From contig DS990263.1 of the NCBI GenBank assembly GCA_000155435.1, forward strand, positions 62,001-126,000: DNA of 64,000 nucleotides, given 5' to 3'. Below are positions 25,697-33,867 of the stretch, one piece after another (positions within the stretch are counted from its first letter, which is position 1; the number at the start of each line of letters is the position of its first letter). The DNA is from Clostridiales bacterium 1_7_47FAA (GTDB lineage Bacteria; Bacillota; Clostridia; Lachnospirales; Lachnospiraceae). Both the position numbers and the translations under genes were made by a program. The notes under the pieces are model-generated. The model had not been told where the DNA came from. It did not search any database and saw only the letters and a program-made list of their open reading frames with translations.

Positions 25697-26827
25697 ATGG
25701 AAGAAGCAGGGTGGAGACATTATCTGAGACTCGTGCTTAATATTGTAATCCCGCTGACAGGATGGATTCTCCTGTGTTTTCTGGGACCAAAAATCTTAAA
25801 GTTTTTCATGCCCTTTGTCATTGGCTGGATCATTGCCATGATTGCCAATCCCCTGGTGCGTCTATTGGAGCGGAGGATGAGGCTGGTGCGCAAGCATAGT
25901 TCCATCGTCATCGTGGTGGCGGCCCTGGCCCTTGTCATCGGCCTTTTATACCTGATCATATCCAGAAGCTTTGCGCTGCTGTATGGATTCATAAAAGATC
26001 TTCCGGCCCTGTACGCCGGGATTGAGGGGGATGTGTCCAGGAGCATGGAGCAGATTGACCATGTGTTCCAGTTCCTGCCGGACAGTATCCAGCAGACCTG
26101 GTCGGAGATTGGGAATAATCTGGGAACTTATCTGGGCAAGGTGGTGGAGGGCATTGCGTCCCCCACCGTTGAGGCGGCCGGATCCGTGGCCAGGAGCATT
26201 CCTGCCATTCTGGTCTATATGGTGGTCACCATATTGTCCGCCTACTTCTTCATTGTTGACAGGGACAATATCCTGGCCTTTGTAAAATCCCATACGCCTG
26301 CCTGGAGCCAGCGGTATACCAGCTACTTAAAGGGGGAGGTCCGCAGGCTTATAGGCGGATATTTCATGGCCCAGTTTAAGATCATGGCAGTGGTATGGCT
26401 GATCCTCACGGTTGGATTCCTCGTGCTTGGGGTGGGATACGCCCCTCTTTGGGCATTCCTCATCGCGTTCCTGGATTTCCTTCCTGTGTTTGGTACGGGT
26501 ACGGCCCTGATCCCATGGGGCTTAATCAAGCTGCTGGGCGGCGAATATGCCTTTGCGGCCGGGCTTCTGCTGATTTATGTCCTGACACAGGTCACGCGCC
26601 AGCTGGTGCAGCCTAAGCTGGTGGGGGACAGCATGGGACTTAACCCGCTATTGACCCTGCTGCTTTTATATCTGGGATTTAAGGTAAATGGGATTGCAGG
26701 GATGATCCTGGCAGTGCCCATCGGCCTGTTTTTTGTAAGTCTGTATGATTATGGGGCTTTCCGCAAAATGACGGACAGCCTGGGTATCCTGATTAAGGAT
26801 ATGAATACCTTCCGGAAGAAGGAATAA
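25697..26827 (+). CDS. AI-2E family membrane protein, YtvI-like
   Basis: A 376-residue polytopic protein. Two hydrophobic helices near the N-terminus (about 15-45), another at about 65-95, a soluble amphipathic stretch (about 100-165) and further helices to the C-terminus give the AI-2E/PerM layout. FFIVDRDNI, FLDFLPVFGTGTALIPWG and QLVQPKLVGDSMGLNPL are conserved family blocks. The closest known Bacillus relative, YtvI, is a sporulation membrane protein; other members are transporters or Na+/H+ antiporters. ATG 25697 is preferred over an in-frame GTG at 25688, which is too close to the AGGA site. Confidence 0.82.
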   Translation: MEEAGWRHYLRLVLNIVIPLTGWILLCFLGPKILKFFMPFVIGWIIAMIANPLVRLLERRMRLVRKHSSIVIVVAALALVIGLLYLIISRSFALLYGFIKDLPALYAGIEGDVSRSMEQIDHVFQFLPDSIQQTWSEIGNNLGTYLGKVVEGIASPTVEAAGSVARSIPAILVYMVVTILSAYFFIVDRDNILAFVKSHTPAWSQRYTSYLKGEVRRLIGGYFMAQFKIMAVVWLILTVGFLVLGVGYAPLWAFLIAFLDFLPVFGTGTALIPWGLIKLLGGEYAFAAGLLLIYVLTQVTRQLVQPKLVGDSMGLNPLLTLLLLYLGFKVNGIAGMILAVPIGLFFVSLYDYGAFRKMTDSLGILIKDMNTFRKKE

Positions 26828-26857
26828 GTTTGATTAGCAGGAGAAGGTTTAAGTGAG

Positions 26858-28216
26858 ATGAAAGTTGAAAATAATCTGGATACGGATAAAGTACGCGGGC
26901 TGGTTTGGAGGCTGGCATTTCCCTCCATGCTGGCTCAATTTGTGAATGTGCTGTACAGCATAGTGGACCGGATGTACATTGGAAATATAGAGGGAATCGG
27001 GGCACTGGCCCTGGCCGGGGTGGGAATCTGCGGACCTGTGGTGACACTTATATCCTCCTTTGCCAGCTGGATCGGAGTGGGCGGGGCGCCCCTGATGAGC
27101 ATCCGCCTGGGACAGAAGAATGAGAGGGCCGCCACTCAGATGGTGGCAAACTGTTTTGCGCTTTTAACAGGGATGGCGGTTGTCATCATGACCATTACCT
27201 TCCTGTTCAGGAAACCGCTGCTGGTATTTTTCGGCGCCAGCCCATCCATATTCCCCTATGCCGACGAGTACATGAGCTGGTACCTGTCCGGAACCGTGTT
27301 CGCGCTTCTGGCAGCAGGAATGAACCAGTTCATCATCTGTCAGGGATTTGCCAAGGTGGGGATGAAATCCGTGGTATTAGGGGCCGTATGCAATATTGCC
27401 CTGGATCCTGTTTTTATTTTTGCCCTCAACATGGGGGTTAAGGGAGCGGCCATTGCCACGGTGCTTTCGCAGATGGCCTCCTGCATCTATGTGCTGGTAT
27501 TCCTGTTCGGGAAAATGCCCCTGGTGCGCATTACCTTTGGCGGGTACCGGTGGAATACCATGAAGCAGGTGCTGGTGGTGGGGCTTTCCCCCTTCCTCAT
27601 CATTGCGTCGGACAGCCTGCTTATCATTGTCATGAACATGGTAATCCGCAAGTTCTCCAACCCGGCAGACGGGGACATGCTGCTTACCTGCAATACCATT
27701 GTCCAGAGCTTCATGCTCCTCATCACCATGCCGCTGGGAGGAATTACCGGTGGAACCCAGACTGTTTTAGGTTATAATTATGGGGCGGGGAGGCCTGACC
27801 GCATCAGGAAGGCTGAGAAGCATATTGTTTCCCTGGGCCTGGCATTTACAGCCGTCATGTTTGTGATTGCCCAGACAGCGCCCGGATATTTCGTGCGTAT
27901 CTTCACAAGGGAAGCATCCTATGTGGGGATTACGGAGTGGGCAATCCGTATGTATACGCTGGCCGTGATTCCATTGGCGGTCCAGTATACGGTAGTGGAC
28001 GGTTTTACTGGAATGGGGATTGCGAAGGTGGCTGTCAGCCTGTCCATGTTCAGGAAATTCGTTTATTTTCTGGGGATGCTCCTCCTGCCCATGCTGTTCG
28101 GGGTGGAGAAGGTATTCTTTGCAGAACCCATATCGGATATCATTGCATGCGTCATGTCATCCTGCACCTTCCTGCTGTTAAGCGGCAGGGTACTGGGAGA
28201 TAACCGGCGCCTGTAA
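26858..28216 (+). CDS. MATE-family efflux transporter
   Basis: A 452-residue membrane protein with about twelve helices in two related halves. The N-terminus (VRGLVWRLAFPSMLAQFVNVLYSIVDRMYIG), the GVGGAPLMSIRLGQ loop and, in the second half, GGITGGTQTVLGYNYGAGRPDR match Na+- or H+-driven MATE pumps of the MepA/DinF kind. It follows the YtvI-like gene by 30 nt and may be co-transcribed with it. Drug or metabolite export is likely; the substrate is unknown. Confidence 0.92.
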   Translation: MKVENNLDTDKVRGLVWRLAFPSMLAQFVNVLYSIVDRMYIGNIEGIGALALAGVGICGPVVTLISSFASWIGVGGAPLMSIRLGQKNERAATQMVANCFALLTGMAVVIMTITFLFRKPLLVFFGASPSIFPYADEYMSWYLSGTVFALLAAGMNQFIICQGFAKVGMKSVVLGAVCNIALDPVFIFALNMGVKGAAIATVLSQMASCIYVLVFLFGKMPLVRITFGGYRWNTMKQVLVVGLSPFLIIASDSLLIIVMNMVIRKFSNPADGDMLLTCNTIVQSFMLLITMPLGGITGGTQTVLGYNYGAGRPDRIRKAEKHIVSLGLAFTAVMFVIAQTAPGYFVRIFTREASYVGITEWAIRMYTLAVIPLAVQYTVVDGFTGMGIAKVAVSLSMFRKFVYFLGMLLLPMLFGVEKVFFAEPISDIIACVMSSCTFLLLSGRVLGDNRRL

Positions 28217-28249
28217 ATAAAATCATACATAATCGGAAGGAAGCGGAAT

Positions 28250-28696
28250 ATGAATATACTGGTAAGCGCCTGCCTGCTTGGCGTGGAATGCAGGTATAAC
28301 GGCAAGGGCGTGCTGGATCCGGCTGTGAAGGCACTGATGGACAGACATTGCCTCATCCCGGTGTGTCCGGAAATCATGGGAGGTCTTGCAACCCCGCGCA
28401 CACCCGCGGAGCGCGCCTGCGGGCGTGTCATTACCAGGGATGGGGAAGATGTGACCCCTGCCTATGAAAAAGGGGCGGAGGAAGCCTTGAAGCTTGCCAT
28501 GCTTTACGGCTGCAGGGCAGCCGTCCTTAAGGAGAGGAGCCCTTCCTGTGGAAACGGGCAGATATATGACGGAACATTTACAGGAAAACTGACAGAAGGA
28601 GAAGGGGTCTGTGCAGGACTTTTGAAGTCCCATGGAATTAAGGTGTATGGGGAGAGCCAGATTGAAAGACTCCTGGAGGAATCAGAAAGGTATTGA
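28250..28696 (+). CDS. DUF523 family protein
   Basis: A 148-residue protein covering the whole DUF523 family. The conserved Cys-containing blocks are SACLLGVECRYNG at the N-terminus, PVCPEIMGGLATPR and LKERSPSCGNGQIYDG. The conserved cysteines suggest metal or Fe-S binding, and the function is not established. It lies 33 nt after the MATE gene and its TGA is 3 nt before the next ATG, so it is probably co-transcribed with the L,D-transpeptidase. GGAAGGAAGCGG precedes ATG 28250. Confidence 0.88.
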   Translation: MNILVSACLLGVECRYNGKGVLDPAVKALMDRHCLIPVCPEIMGGLATPRTPAERACGRVITRDGEDVTPAYEKGAEEALKLAMLYGCRAAVLKERSPSCGNGQIYDGTFTGKLTEGEGVCAGLLKSHGIKVYGESQIERLLEESERY

Positions 28697-28699
28697 TGC

Positions 28700-30601
28700 A
28701 TGAGCAAAGAACTGGATAAGAAGGAAGGGACATCAGTACAGGAGAAGAAGGAAAACGGACAGCGGGGAAAAAGCAGGAGCCGGGCTGCCTTCAGGGAGAG
28801 AAACGGCGGGCAGGCCAAGGCCCGGACGGATGAGGCGCCAGGCACGCCAAAGCACGGATTGGGGAAGGCGGCAGCGGCCCTGCTGGCGCTGGCAGCCGCA
28901 ATCTGTGTGGGCGGCTATATCTATCACGCAGTGGGTTACCGGGATGCGTACCTGCCGCACACGGTCATCAACGGCATGGATGTGTCCGGCAGGACCGCTG
29001 CGCAGGTTAAGGAAATGATGGCGTCCGGGGTAAAGGATTACAGTCTGGTCCTGAAACTGAGGGGCGGTGGACAGGAAGCCATATACGGCTCGGATATCGG
29101 CCTGCACACCGTGTTCGACGGAAGCCTGGAGGAAATCATCCGGCAGCAGAACCCTTATGCCTGGCCAAGATACCTGTTAAAAGGACCGTCCTATGATATA
29201 CAGACCATGATTACATACGATGAGACGGCCCTGGAGAAAGGACTTAAGTCCCTGGACTGCTTCCAGGCAGCCAATATCGTGGTGCCCTCTGATGCATACC
29301 TGTCCGATTATGTGGGCGGGGAGGGATACAGCGTTGTCCCGGAGACAGAAGGCAATGAACTGGATCTGCAGCTTGTCAAGGCAGCTGCAGGGGAAGGCGT
29401 GCGCACCCTTACACCGGAACTGGACCTGGAGTCCCTGGGATGCTACCGGGAGCCCCGCATCCGCTCCGGCAACAGCTCGCTGGTGGCTGCCAGGGATGCA
29501 AGGAACCGGTATGTGAACATGACCGTGACCTATACCTTTGGCAGTACCAGCGAGGTCCTGGATGGCAGCACCATCCACCAGTGGCTTTTGGCTGAGGGGG
29601 ACAGCGTGACCCTTAACAGGGATATGGCAGGGGATTACGTGAAAAACCTGGCGTCCAGATATAACACCGCATATAAGAAGCGTCCTTTTAAGACCAGTTA
29701 CGGACAGACCGTGGAGGTAAGCGGATTCTACGGATGGAGGATTAACCAGGCAGCGGAAACAGAGGAACTGGTAAGGATATTGGAGGCAGGGGAGAGCGTT
29801 GTCAGGGAACCGGTTTACTCCCAGACAGCTGCCAGCCATGACGGGGCGGATTATGGCGGTACATACGCGGAGGTGAACCTGACGGCCCAGCACCTGTTTT
29901 TCTATAAGGATGGGCAGAAGATACTGGAGTCGGACTTTGTGTCCGGGAATGTGTCCAAGGGACATACCACGCCGCCAGGTATATTTGCTCTGACCTATAA
30001 GCAGAGGGATGCCGTGTTAAAAGGGGAAGGCTATGCAAGCCCGGTGAAGTTCTGGATGCCTTTTAACGGCGGTATCGGTTTCCATGACGCCAGCTGGCGC
30101 TCCAGCTTCGGCGGCTCCATCTATAAAACAGGCGGTTCCCATGGATGTGTGAACATGCCATATGCGGCAGCAAAGGAACTGTTTGAGAATGTGTACGCAG
30201 GCATGCCCGTGATCTGCTATGAACTGCCGGGGACGGAGAGCAGCCGTTCCAGCACGTCATCCGGCAAAGCCCCAGCCCCGACACCGGCGCCAGTCCCGAC
30301 CCAGGCGCCGGCGCCGACCCAGGCGCCGGTTCCCGCTCCGACCCAGCCAGAGCCTGCACCTTCAGTTGGGGCAGCCCCGGAACAGACACCCCAGCCGTCC
30401 GTGCCTGCACCGCCCCAGCCTGTTCCGTCGGCGCCATCCCAGGCGTCTGGCGGGACGCAGCCGCAGGTATCCATAGACCCTGTGGGCCAATCCACACCCG
30501 CATCCACCGAAGGTGCGCAGCCCTCCAATCCGGCGGAGGGGTATGGGCCTGCATTTCAGACAACCCATCCCAGCGGTGAGGGCGGCCCTGGCGTGGGTTA
30601 G
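28700..30601 (+). CDS. L,D-transpeptidase (YkuD) with Pro-rich C-terminal tail
   Basis: A 633-residue membrane-anchored wall enzyme. A charged cytoplasmic N-terminus (1-52) precedes one helix (about 53-75). A peptidoglycan-binding-like module (about 85-395) is followed by the YkuD domain (about 395-510), with TPPGIFALTYKQR, a GIGFHDA histidine and the catalytic SHGCVNM motif. It should form 3-3 crosslinks or attach proteins to peptidoglycan. The last about 120 residues are low-complexity Pro/Ala/Gln/Thr, a wall-spanning or disordered tail. The region before the catalytic domain is arranged as in VanW/PG_binding_4 proteins. Confidence 0.9.
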   Translation: MSKELDKKEGTSVQEKKENGQRGKSRSRAAFRERNGGQAKARTDEAPGTPKHGLGKAAAALLALAAAICVGGYIYHAVGYRDAYLPHTVINGMDVSGRTAAQVKEMMASGVKDYSLVLKLRGGGQEAIYGSDIGLHTVFDGSLEEIIRQQNPYAWPRYLLKGPSYDIQTMITYDETALEKGLKSLDCFQAANIVVPSDAYLSDYVGGEGYSVVPETEGNELDLQLVKAAAGEGVRTLTPELDLESLGCYREPRIRSGNSSLVAARDARNRYVNMTVTYTFGSTSEVLDGSTIHQWLLAEGDSVTLNRDMAGDYVKNLASRYNTAYKKRPFKTSYGQTVEVSGFYGWRINQAAETEELVRILEAGESVVREPVYSQTAASHDGADYGGTYAEVNLTAQHLFFYKDGQKILESDFVSGNVSKGHTTPPGIFALTYKQRDAVLKGEGYASPVKFWMPFNGGIGFHDASWRSSFGGSIYKTGGSHGCVNMPYAAAKELFENVYAGMPVICYELPGTESSRSSTSSGKAPAPTPAPVPTQAPAPTQAPVPAPTQPEPAPSVGAAPEQTPQPSVPAPPQPVPSAPSQASGGTQPQVSIDPVGQSTPASTEGAQPSNPAEGYGPAFQTTHPSGEGGPGVG

Positions 30602-30615
30602 GATTGGAAGAATGT

Positions 30616-30657
30616 AGAAAAAAGGGACTTTTTTGAGGTGCGGGGCCCTTTTTCTGG
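30616..30657 (+). terminator. Hairpin terminator after the L,D-transpeptidase
   Basis: AGAAAAAAGGG pairs with CCCTTTTTCT across a loop that itself contains a T-run, 15 nt after the stop codon. Confidence 0.65.
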
Positions 30658-30665
30658 TGAATTTA

Positions 30666-30694
30666 TTGACAAATCAGGGAAAGCATTTTATAAT
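30666..30694 (+). promoter_or_regulatory. Consensus sigma-A promoter of the H1-like gene
   Basis: TTGACA (30666-30671), 17 bp, TATAAT (30689-30694): a full match to consensus, suggesting strong and probably constitutive expression of the small basic protein downstream. Confidence 0.9.
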
Positions 30695-30758
30695 GCCCTT
30701 AATGCATCTAGGGGATTACTTGTAAAGCCATTATTCAAAATTAGGGAGGATATGGACT

Positions 30759-31304
30759 ATGGTAGAAGCTAAGAAAGATGTCAAGGCAGCAGCAAAGCCA
30801 GCCGAAGAAACAGTTAAGCCAGTTGTGAATGAAGAGGTGGCGGCTGCTCCGGTGGAAGAAGTAAAGGCAGAGGCTCCGGCAGCAAAGGCGGCAAAGGCAC
30901 CGGCTAAGAAGGCAGCGCCTGCAGCCAAGAAGGCACCGGCCAAGACAGCGGCAGCCAAGAAGGAGACAGTTAAGAAAGAAGCTGTCAAGAAAGAGGCTGT
31001 TAAGAAAGAAACCGCTAAGAAGGAAACTGAGAAGAAGGCGCCGGCAAAGACCGCAGCCGCCAAGGCGGCACCGGCTAAAAAGCCAGCAGCTAAGAAGGCA
31101 GAGCCTGTAGCAGCCGTACATTTCCAGTTTGACGGAAAAGACCTGGTTGCAAAGGATGTCCTGGACCAGGCAGTTAAGGCATATAAGAGCACACACAAGG
31201 GCGTTGAGATTAAGAACATTGAGCTGTATATCGTTGCCAATGAAGGAGCTGCTTATTATGTGGTAAATGGCGAAGGAAACGATGATTTCAAGATTATGCT
31301 GTAA
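30759..31304 (+). CDS. Histone H1-like Lys/Ala-rich protein with DUF6465-like C-terminus
   Basis: A 181-residue protein. Residues about 1-122 are low complexity, made of Ala, Lys, Pro, Glu and Val with repeated AAKKAPAK and VKKEAVKKE units, like the tails of bacterial H1-type nucleoid proteins. Residues about 123-181 form a compact domain starting VHFQFDGKDLVAKDVLDQA and ending DDFKIML, recalled as the DUF6465 family of Lachnospiraceae. DNA or RNA binding is plausible from the tail charge but unproven. A perfect consensus promoter and a GGGAGG ribosome site point to abundant expression. It stands alone between two hairpins. Confidence 0.82.
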   Translation: MVEAKKDVKAAAKPAEETVKPVVNEEVAAAPVEEVKAEAPAAKAAKAPAKKAAPAAKKAPAKTAAAKKETVKKEAVKKEAVKKETAKKETEKKAPAKTAAAKAAPAKKPAAKKAEPVAAVHFQFDGKDLVAKDVLDQAVKAYKSTHKGVEIKNIELYIVANEGAAYYVVNGEGNDDFKIML

Positions 31305-31333
31305 TCCTTGGCAATAGGGATTGAAGGATGAGG

Positions 31334-31369
31334 TGAGCTGTTGTATCATTGGGATACGGCAGCTCATTT
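31334..31369 (+). terminator. Weak hairpin terminator after the H1-like gene
   Basis: TGAGCTG-TTGTATC pairs with GATACGG-CAGCTCA (two G-U pairs, 5-nt loop) but is followed by only three T. Termination may be partial. Confidence 0.5.
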
Positions 31370-31435
31370 GCATTGAATGCAAGGTATGCGTGTGAAGGAT
31401 AAAGGTGTGTATGAAGAATAAAGGATGGATATGAG

Positions 31436-32929
31436 ATGGCGGATTTACCGGTTCGGTTTAAAGAGCGGATGAAGGAATTGCTGGGAGAGGGATATGAGGC
31501 ATTTGAAGCCAGCTATGACAGGGAACGTGTCCAGGGACTGCGCCTGAACAGCCTTAAGACAGCAGAAGGAATGAGGGAAGGCTGGGAGGAGGACGGTGTC
31601 CGCGCGCTGGCTGAACAGGTGGCGGCGCAGGCAGGGCTTTGTCTTGGGAAGATTCCGTGGGTAAAGGAAGGATTTTATTATGACGCTGCTAAAAGACCCG
31701 GCAAGCATCCCTATCATGAGGCTGGCCTGTACTATATCCAGGAGCCAAGCGCCATGGCGGTAACTGAGCTTCTGGATCCCAGACCGGGAGAGCGGATCCT
31801 GGATCTGTGCGCTGCCCCGGGAGGCAAGTCCAGCCATATCGCGTCACGGCTGAAAGCCAGGGGATTCCTTCTGTCTAATGAAATCCATCCGGCCAGGGCA
31901 AAGGTCCTGTCCCAGAACATGGAGCGCATGGGTGTCAGGAACTGCGTGGTATCCAATGAGGATTCAGGAAACCTGGCGTCCCATTTCCCGGAATTCTTTG
32001 ACAGGATTGTGGTGGACGCCCCCTGCTCCGGCGAAGGGATGTTCCGCAAGGATGAGGCTGCCAGGGGGCAGTGGAGCGAGGAACATGTGAGGATGTGCGC
32101 AGGGCGCCAGGGACAGATCCTTGACAATGCTGCAGCCATGCTCCGACCGGGCGGCCGTATGGTCTATTCCACCTGTACCTTTGCCCCGGAGGAAAATGAA
32201 GGCGCCATCCTGGCTTTTCTCAAGCGCCACAGTGGGTTCTGCCTGGAGGCAGTGGAGGGGTATGAAGGATTTTCAAGGGGAAATGCAGGATGGGCCGCAT
32301 ATGGCGGCGCTGGATTGGCGGATGAGCCTTCAGTGGACCGGTATCATCTGGAACGGGCGTTCCGTATCATGCCCCAGAACCTGGAGGGAGAGGGGCATTT
32401 CATAGCGGTCCTTAAAAAGGAAGGGCCGGATGTCCATGAAGGGTATCCCTGCATGAAAACAGCGGATTATCTGAAGGGCAGGAAAAAAGAAGAGCTTCTG
32501 AAAGAATACAGGGAATTTTTAACAGACAGCCTGACAGGACCTGAACATTACCTTATGCGGGAAGAATATGTATTATTCGGTGACCAGCTATACCTGCTGC
32601 CGCCGGACATGCCGGATATGAAGGGATTAAAAATCCTGCGCCCAGGGCTTCACATGGGAACCCTGAAAAAGAAACGGTTTGAACCTTCCCACGGACTGGC
32701 CCTGGCCCTTAAAAAGGAAGATGTGAAGCAATGGATTGAACTGCCTTCCGATGGTATGGAGGTAATCCGTTACCTGAAAGGGGAGACACTGTCAGCAGGC
32801 GGGCTCCTGTCAGAAGGAAGCGGCAAGGGCTGGGGACTGGTACTGACAGACGGTTTCAGCCTTGGCTGGTGCAAGATGGCAGGAGGGATGGTCAAGAACC
32901 ATTATCCAAAGGGATTGAGATGGATGTAG
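31436..32929 (+). CDS. RsmF/NOP2-type RNA (cytosine-5) methyltransferase
   Basis: A 497-residue SAM-dependent RNA m5C methyltransferase. The N-terminal part (1-100) is the RNA-binding module. The catalytic domain has CAAPGGKSSHIA for SAM binding, VVDAPCSGEGMF with Cys197 and YSTCTFAPEENEG with nucleophile Cys247. After residue about 320 come the C-terminal domains seen in RsmF (PUA-like), including LKKKRFEPSHGLALAL. Targets in this group are 16S rRNA or tRNA cytosines; which one cannot be told from sequence. It converges with rluA, leaving only 2 nt between stop codons. Confidence 0.9.
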   Translation: MADLPVRFKERMKELLGEGYEAFEASYDRERVQGLRLNSLKTAEGMREGWEEDGVRALAEQVAAQAGLCLGKIPWVKEGFYYDAAKRPGKHPYHEAGLYYIQEPSAMAVTELLDPRPGERILDLCAAPGGKSSHIASRLKARGFLLSNEIHPARAKVLSQNMERMGVRNCVVSNEDSGNLASHFPEFFDRIVVDAPCSGEGMFRKDEAARGQWSEEHVRMCAGRQGQILDNAAAMLRPGGRMVYSTCTFAPEENEGAILAFLKRHSGFCLEAVEGYEGFSRGNAGWAAYGGAGLADEPSVDRYHLERAFRIMPQNLEGEGHFIAVLKKEGPDVHEGYPCMKTADYLKGRKKEELLKEYREFLTDSLTGPEHYLMREEYVLFGDQLYLLPPDMPDMKGLKILRPGLHMGTLKKKRFEPSHGLALALKKEDVKQWIELPSDGMEVIRYLKGETLSAGGLLSEGSGKGWGLVLTDGFSLGWCKMAGGMVKNHYPKGLRWM

Positions 32930-32931
32930 TG

Positions 32932-33825
32932 CTACTCCAGAAGCCGCCTCATGTCCTCGGGAAGTCCGGCCGTGAATTCCATCGGCTCTCCTGTCACGGG
33001 ATGGGTGAAGCTTAAACGGCAGGAGTGCAGGGGCTGGCGGCTGATATACCGGTAATCCGGGTGATAGAGGAAATCACCGGGCAGGGGATGGCCGATGGAT
33101 TTCATATGGACCCGTATCTGGTGGGTCCGGCCTGTTTCCAGCCAGAGACTGACACAGGATAAATCAAGATGTTCATTATAAGCAATCCGTCTGTAATGGG
33201 TACAGGCGGATTCTCCTTTTTCAAAATCCACCTGCCGTTCGATGGTGGAGCCTTCCACCCTGGCGATGGGGGCATCGATGGTTCCCATGTCCCTTGTCCT
33301 GCCGCAAACAATGGCCCTGTACTCACGTTTAATCCTGCGGTTTAGCATATCATTGGAAAGGACGCAGGCGCTGAGCATGTGCCTGGCAAGGATGAGCAGG
33401 CCGGTGGTATCCCGGTCCAGGCGGTTGATGGCCCGGTAGGTGAAGGGTTCACCTTTCTGGCTGTAATACCAGGCCACGGCATTGGCCAGGGTATTGTCAT
33501 GATGGCCTTGGGACGGATGGATGGGGACTCCGGCCTCCTTGTTGATGACCAGTATGTCCTCATCCTCATATACGATGGAGAGGGGAAGGTTAACGGGTAC
33601 AATGGACCGGGATGGATTGTCTTCTGTAAGAACTACTTTTAGGACCTCGCCGGGCTGCAGCCTGTGTATGGTATAAACCGGTTGTCCCTTTACGGTAAGG
33701 CTGCCCTCCGTATTGCGCAGATATACCACCAGGCGGTGGGAATAGCCCCGGCTTTTCAGGAATTCTTCCACGGTACAGCCGGTATATGGTTCTGTGATTG
33801 TGTATTCGATGCATTTCTTAATCAT
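32932..33825 (-). CDS. RluA-family pseudouridine synthase
   Basis: A 297-residue RNA modification enzyme. An S4-like N-terminal segment (about 1-70, FLKSRGYSHRLVVYLRNTEG) precedes the catalytic domain with INRLDRDTTGLLILA, whose Asp in RLD is the catalytic residue. LETGRTHQIRVHMKSIGHPLPGD is the second conserved block. Paralogues modify 23S rRNA or tRNA; the exact site is unknown. ATG 33825 has AGGAG 6 nt upstream. It follows dinB by 42 nt on the same strand and may be read from the same transcript. Confidence 0.93.
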   Translation of the reverse strand: MIKKCIEYTITEPYTGCTVEEFLKSRGYSHRLVVYLRNTEGSLTVKGQPVYTIHRLQPGEVLKVVLTEDNPSRSIVPVNLPLSIVYEDEDILVINKEAGVPIHPSQGHHDNTLANAVAWYYSQKGEPFTYRAINRLDRDTTGLLILARHMLSACVLSNDMLNRRIKREYRAIVCGRTRDMGTIDAPIARVEGSTIERQVDFEKGESACTHYRRIAYNEHLDLSCVSLWLETGRTHQIRVHMKSIGHPLPGDFLYHPDYRYISRQPLHSCRLSFTHPVTGEPMEFTAGLPEDMRRLLE

Positions 33826-33867
33826 GGAATCTCCTGTTATCGGTATCTATAGTCACTTTCCAGGTAA

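Noticed and set aside
30217-30568. Gly/Ala/Trp- and Arg/Pro-rich frames opposite or within the L,D-transpeptidase tail
   Set aside because: By-products of a GC-rich proline-coding tract; no start signals.
32927-32934. Near-zero gap between convergent methyltransferase and pseudouridine synthase genes
   Set aside because: Compact but ordinary for this coding density; nothing more was found there.
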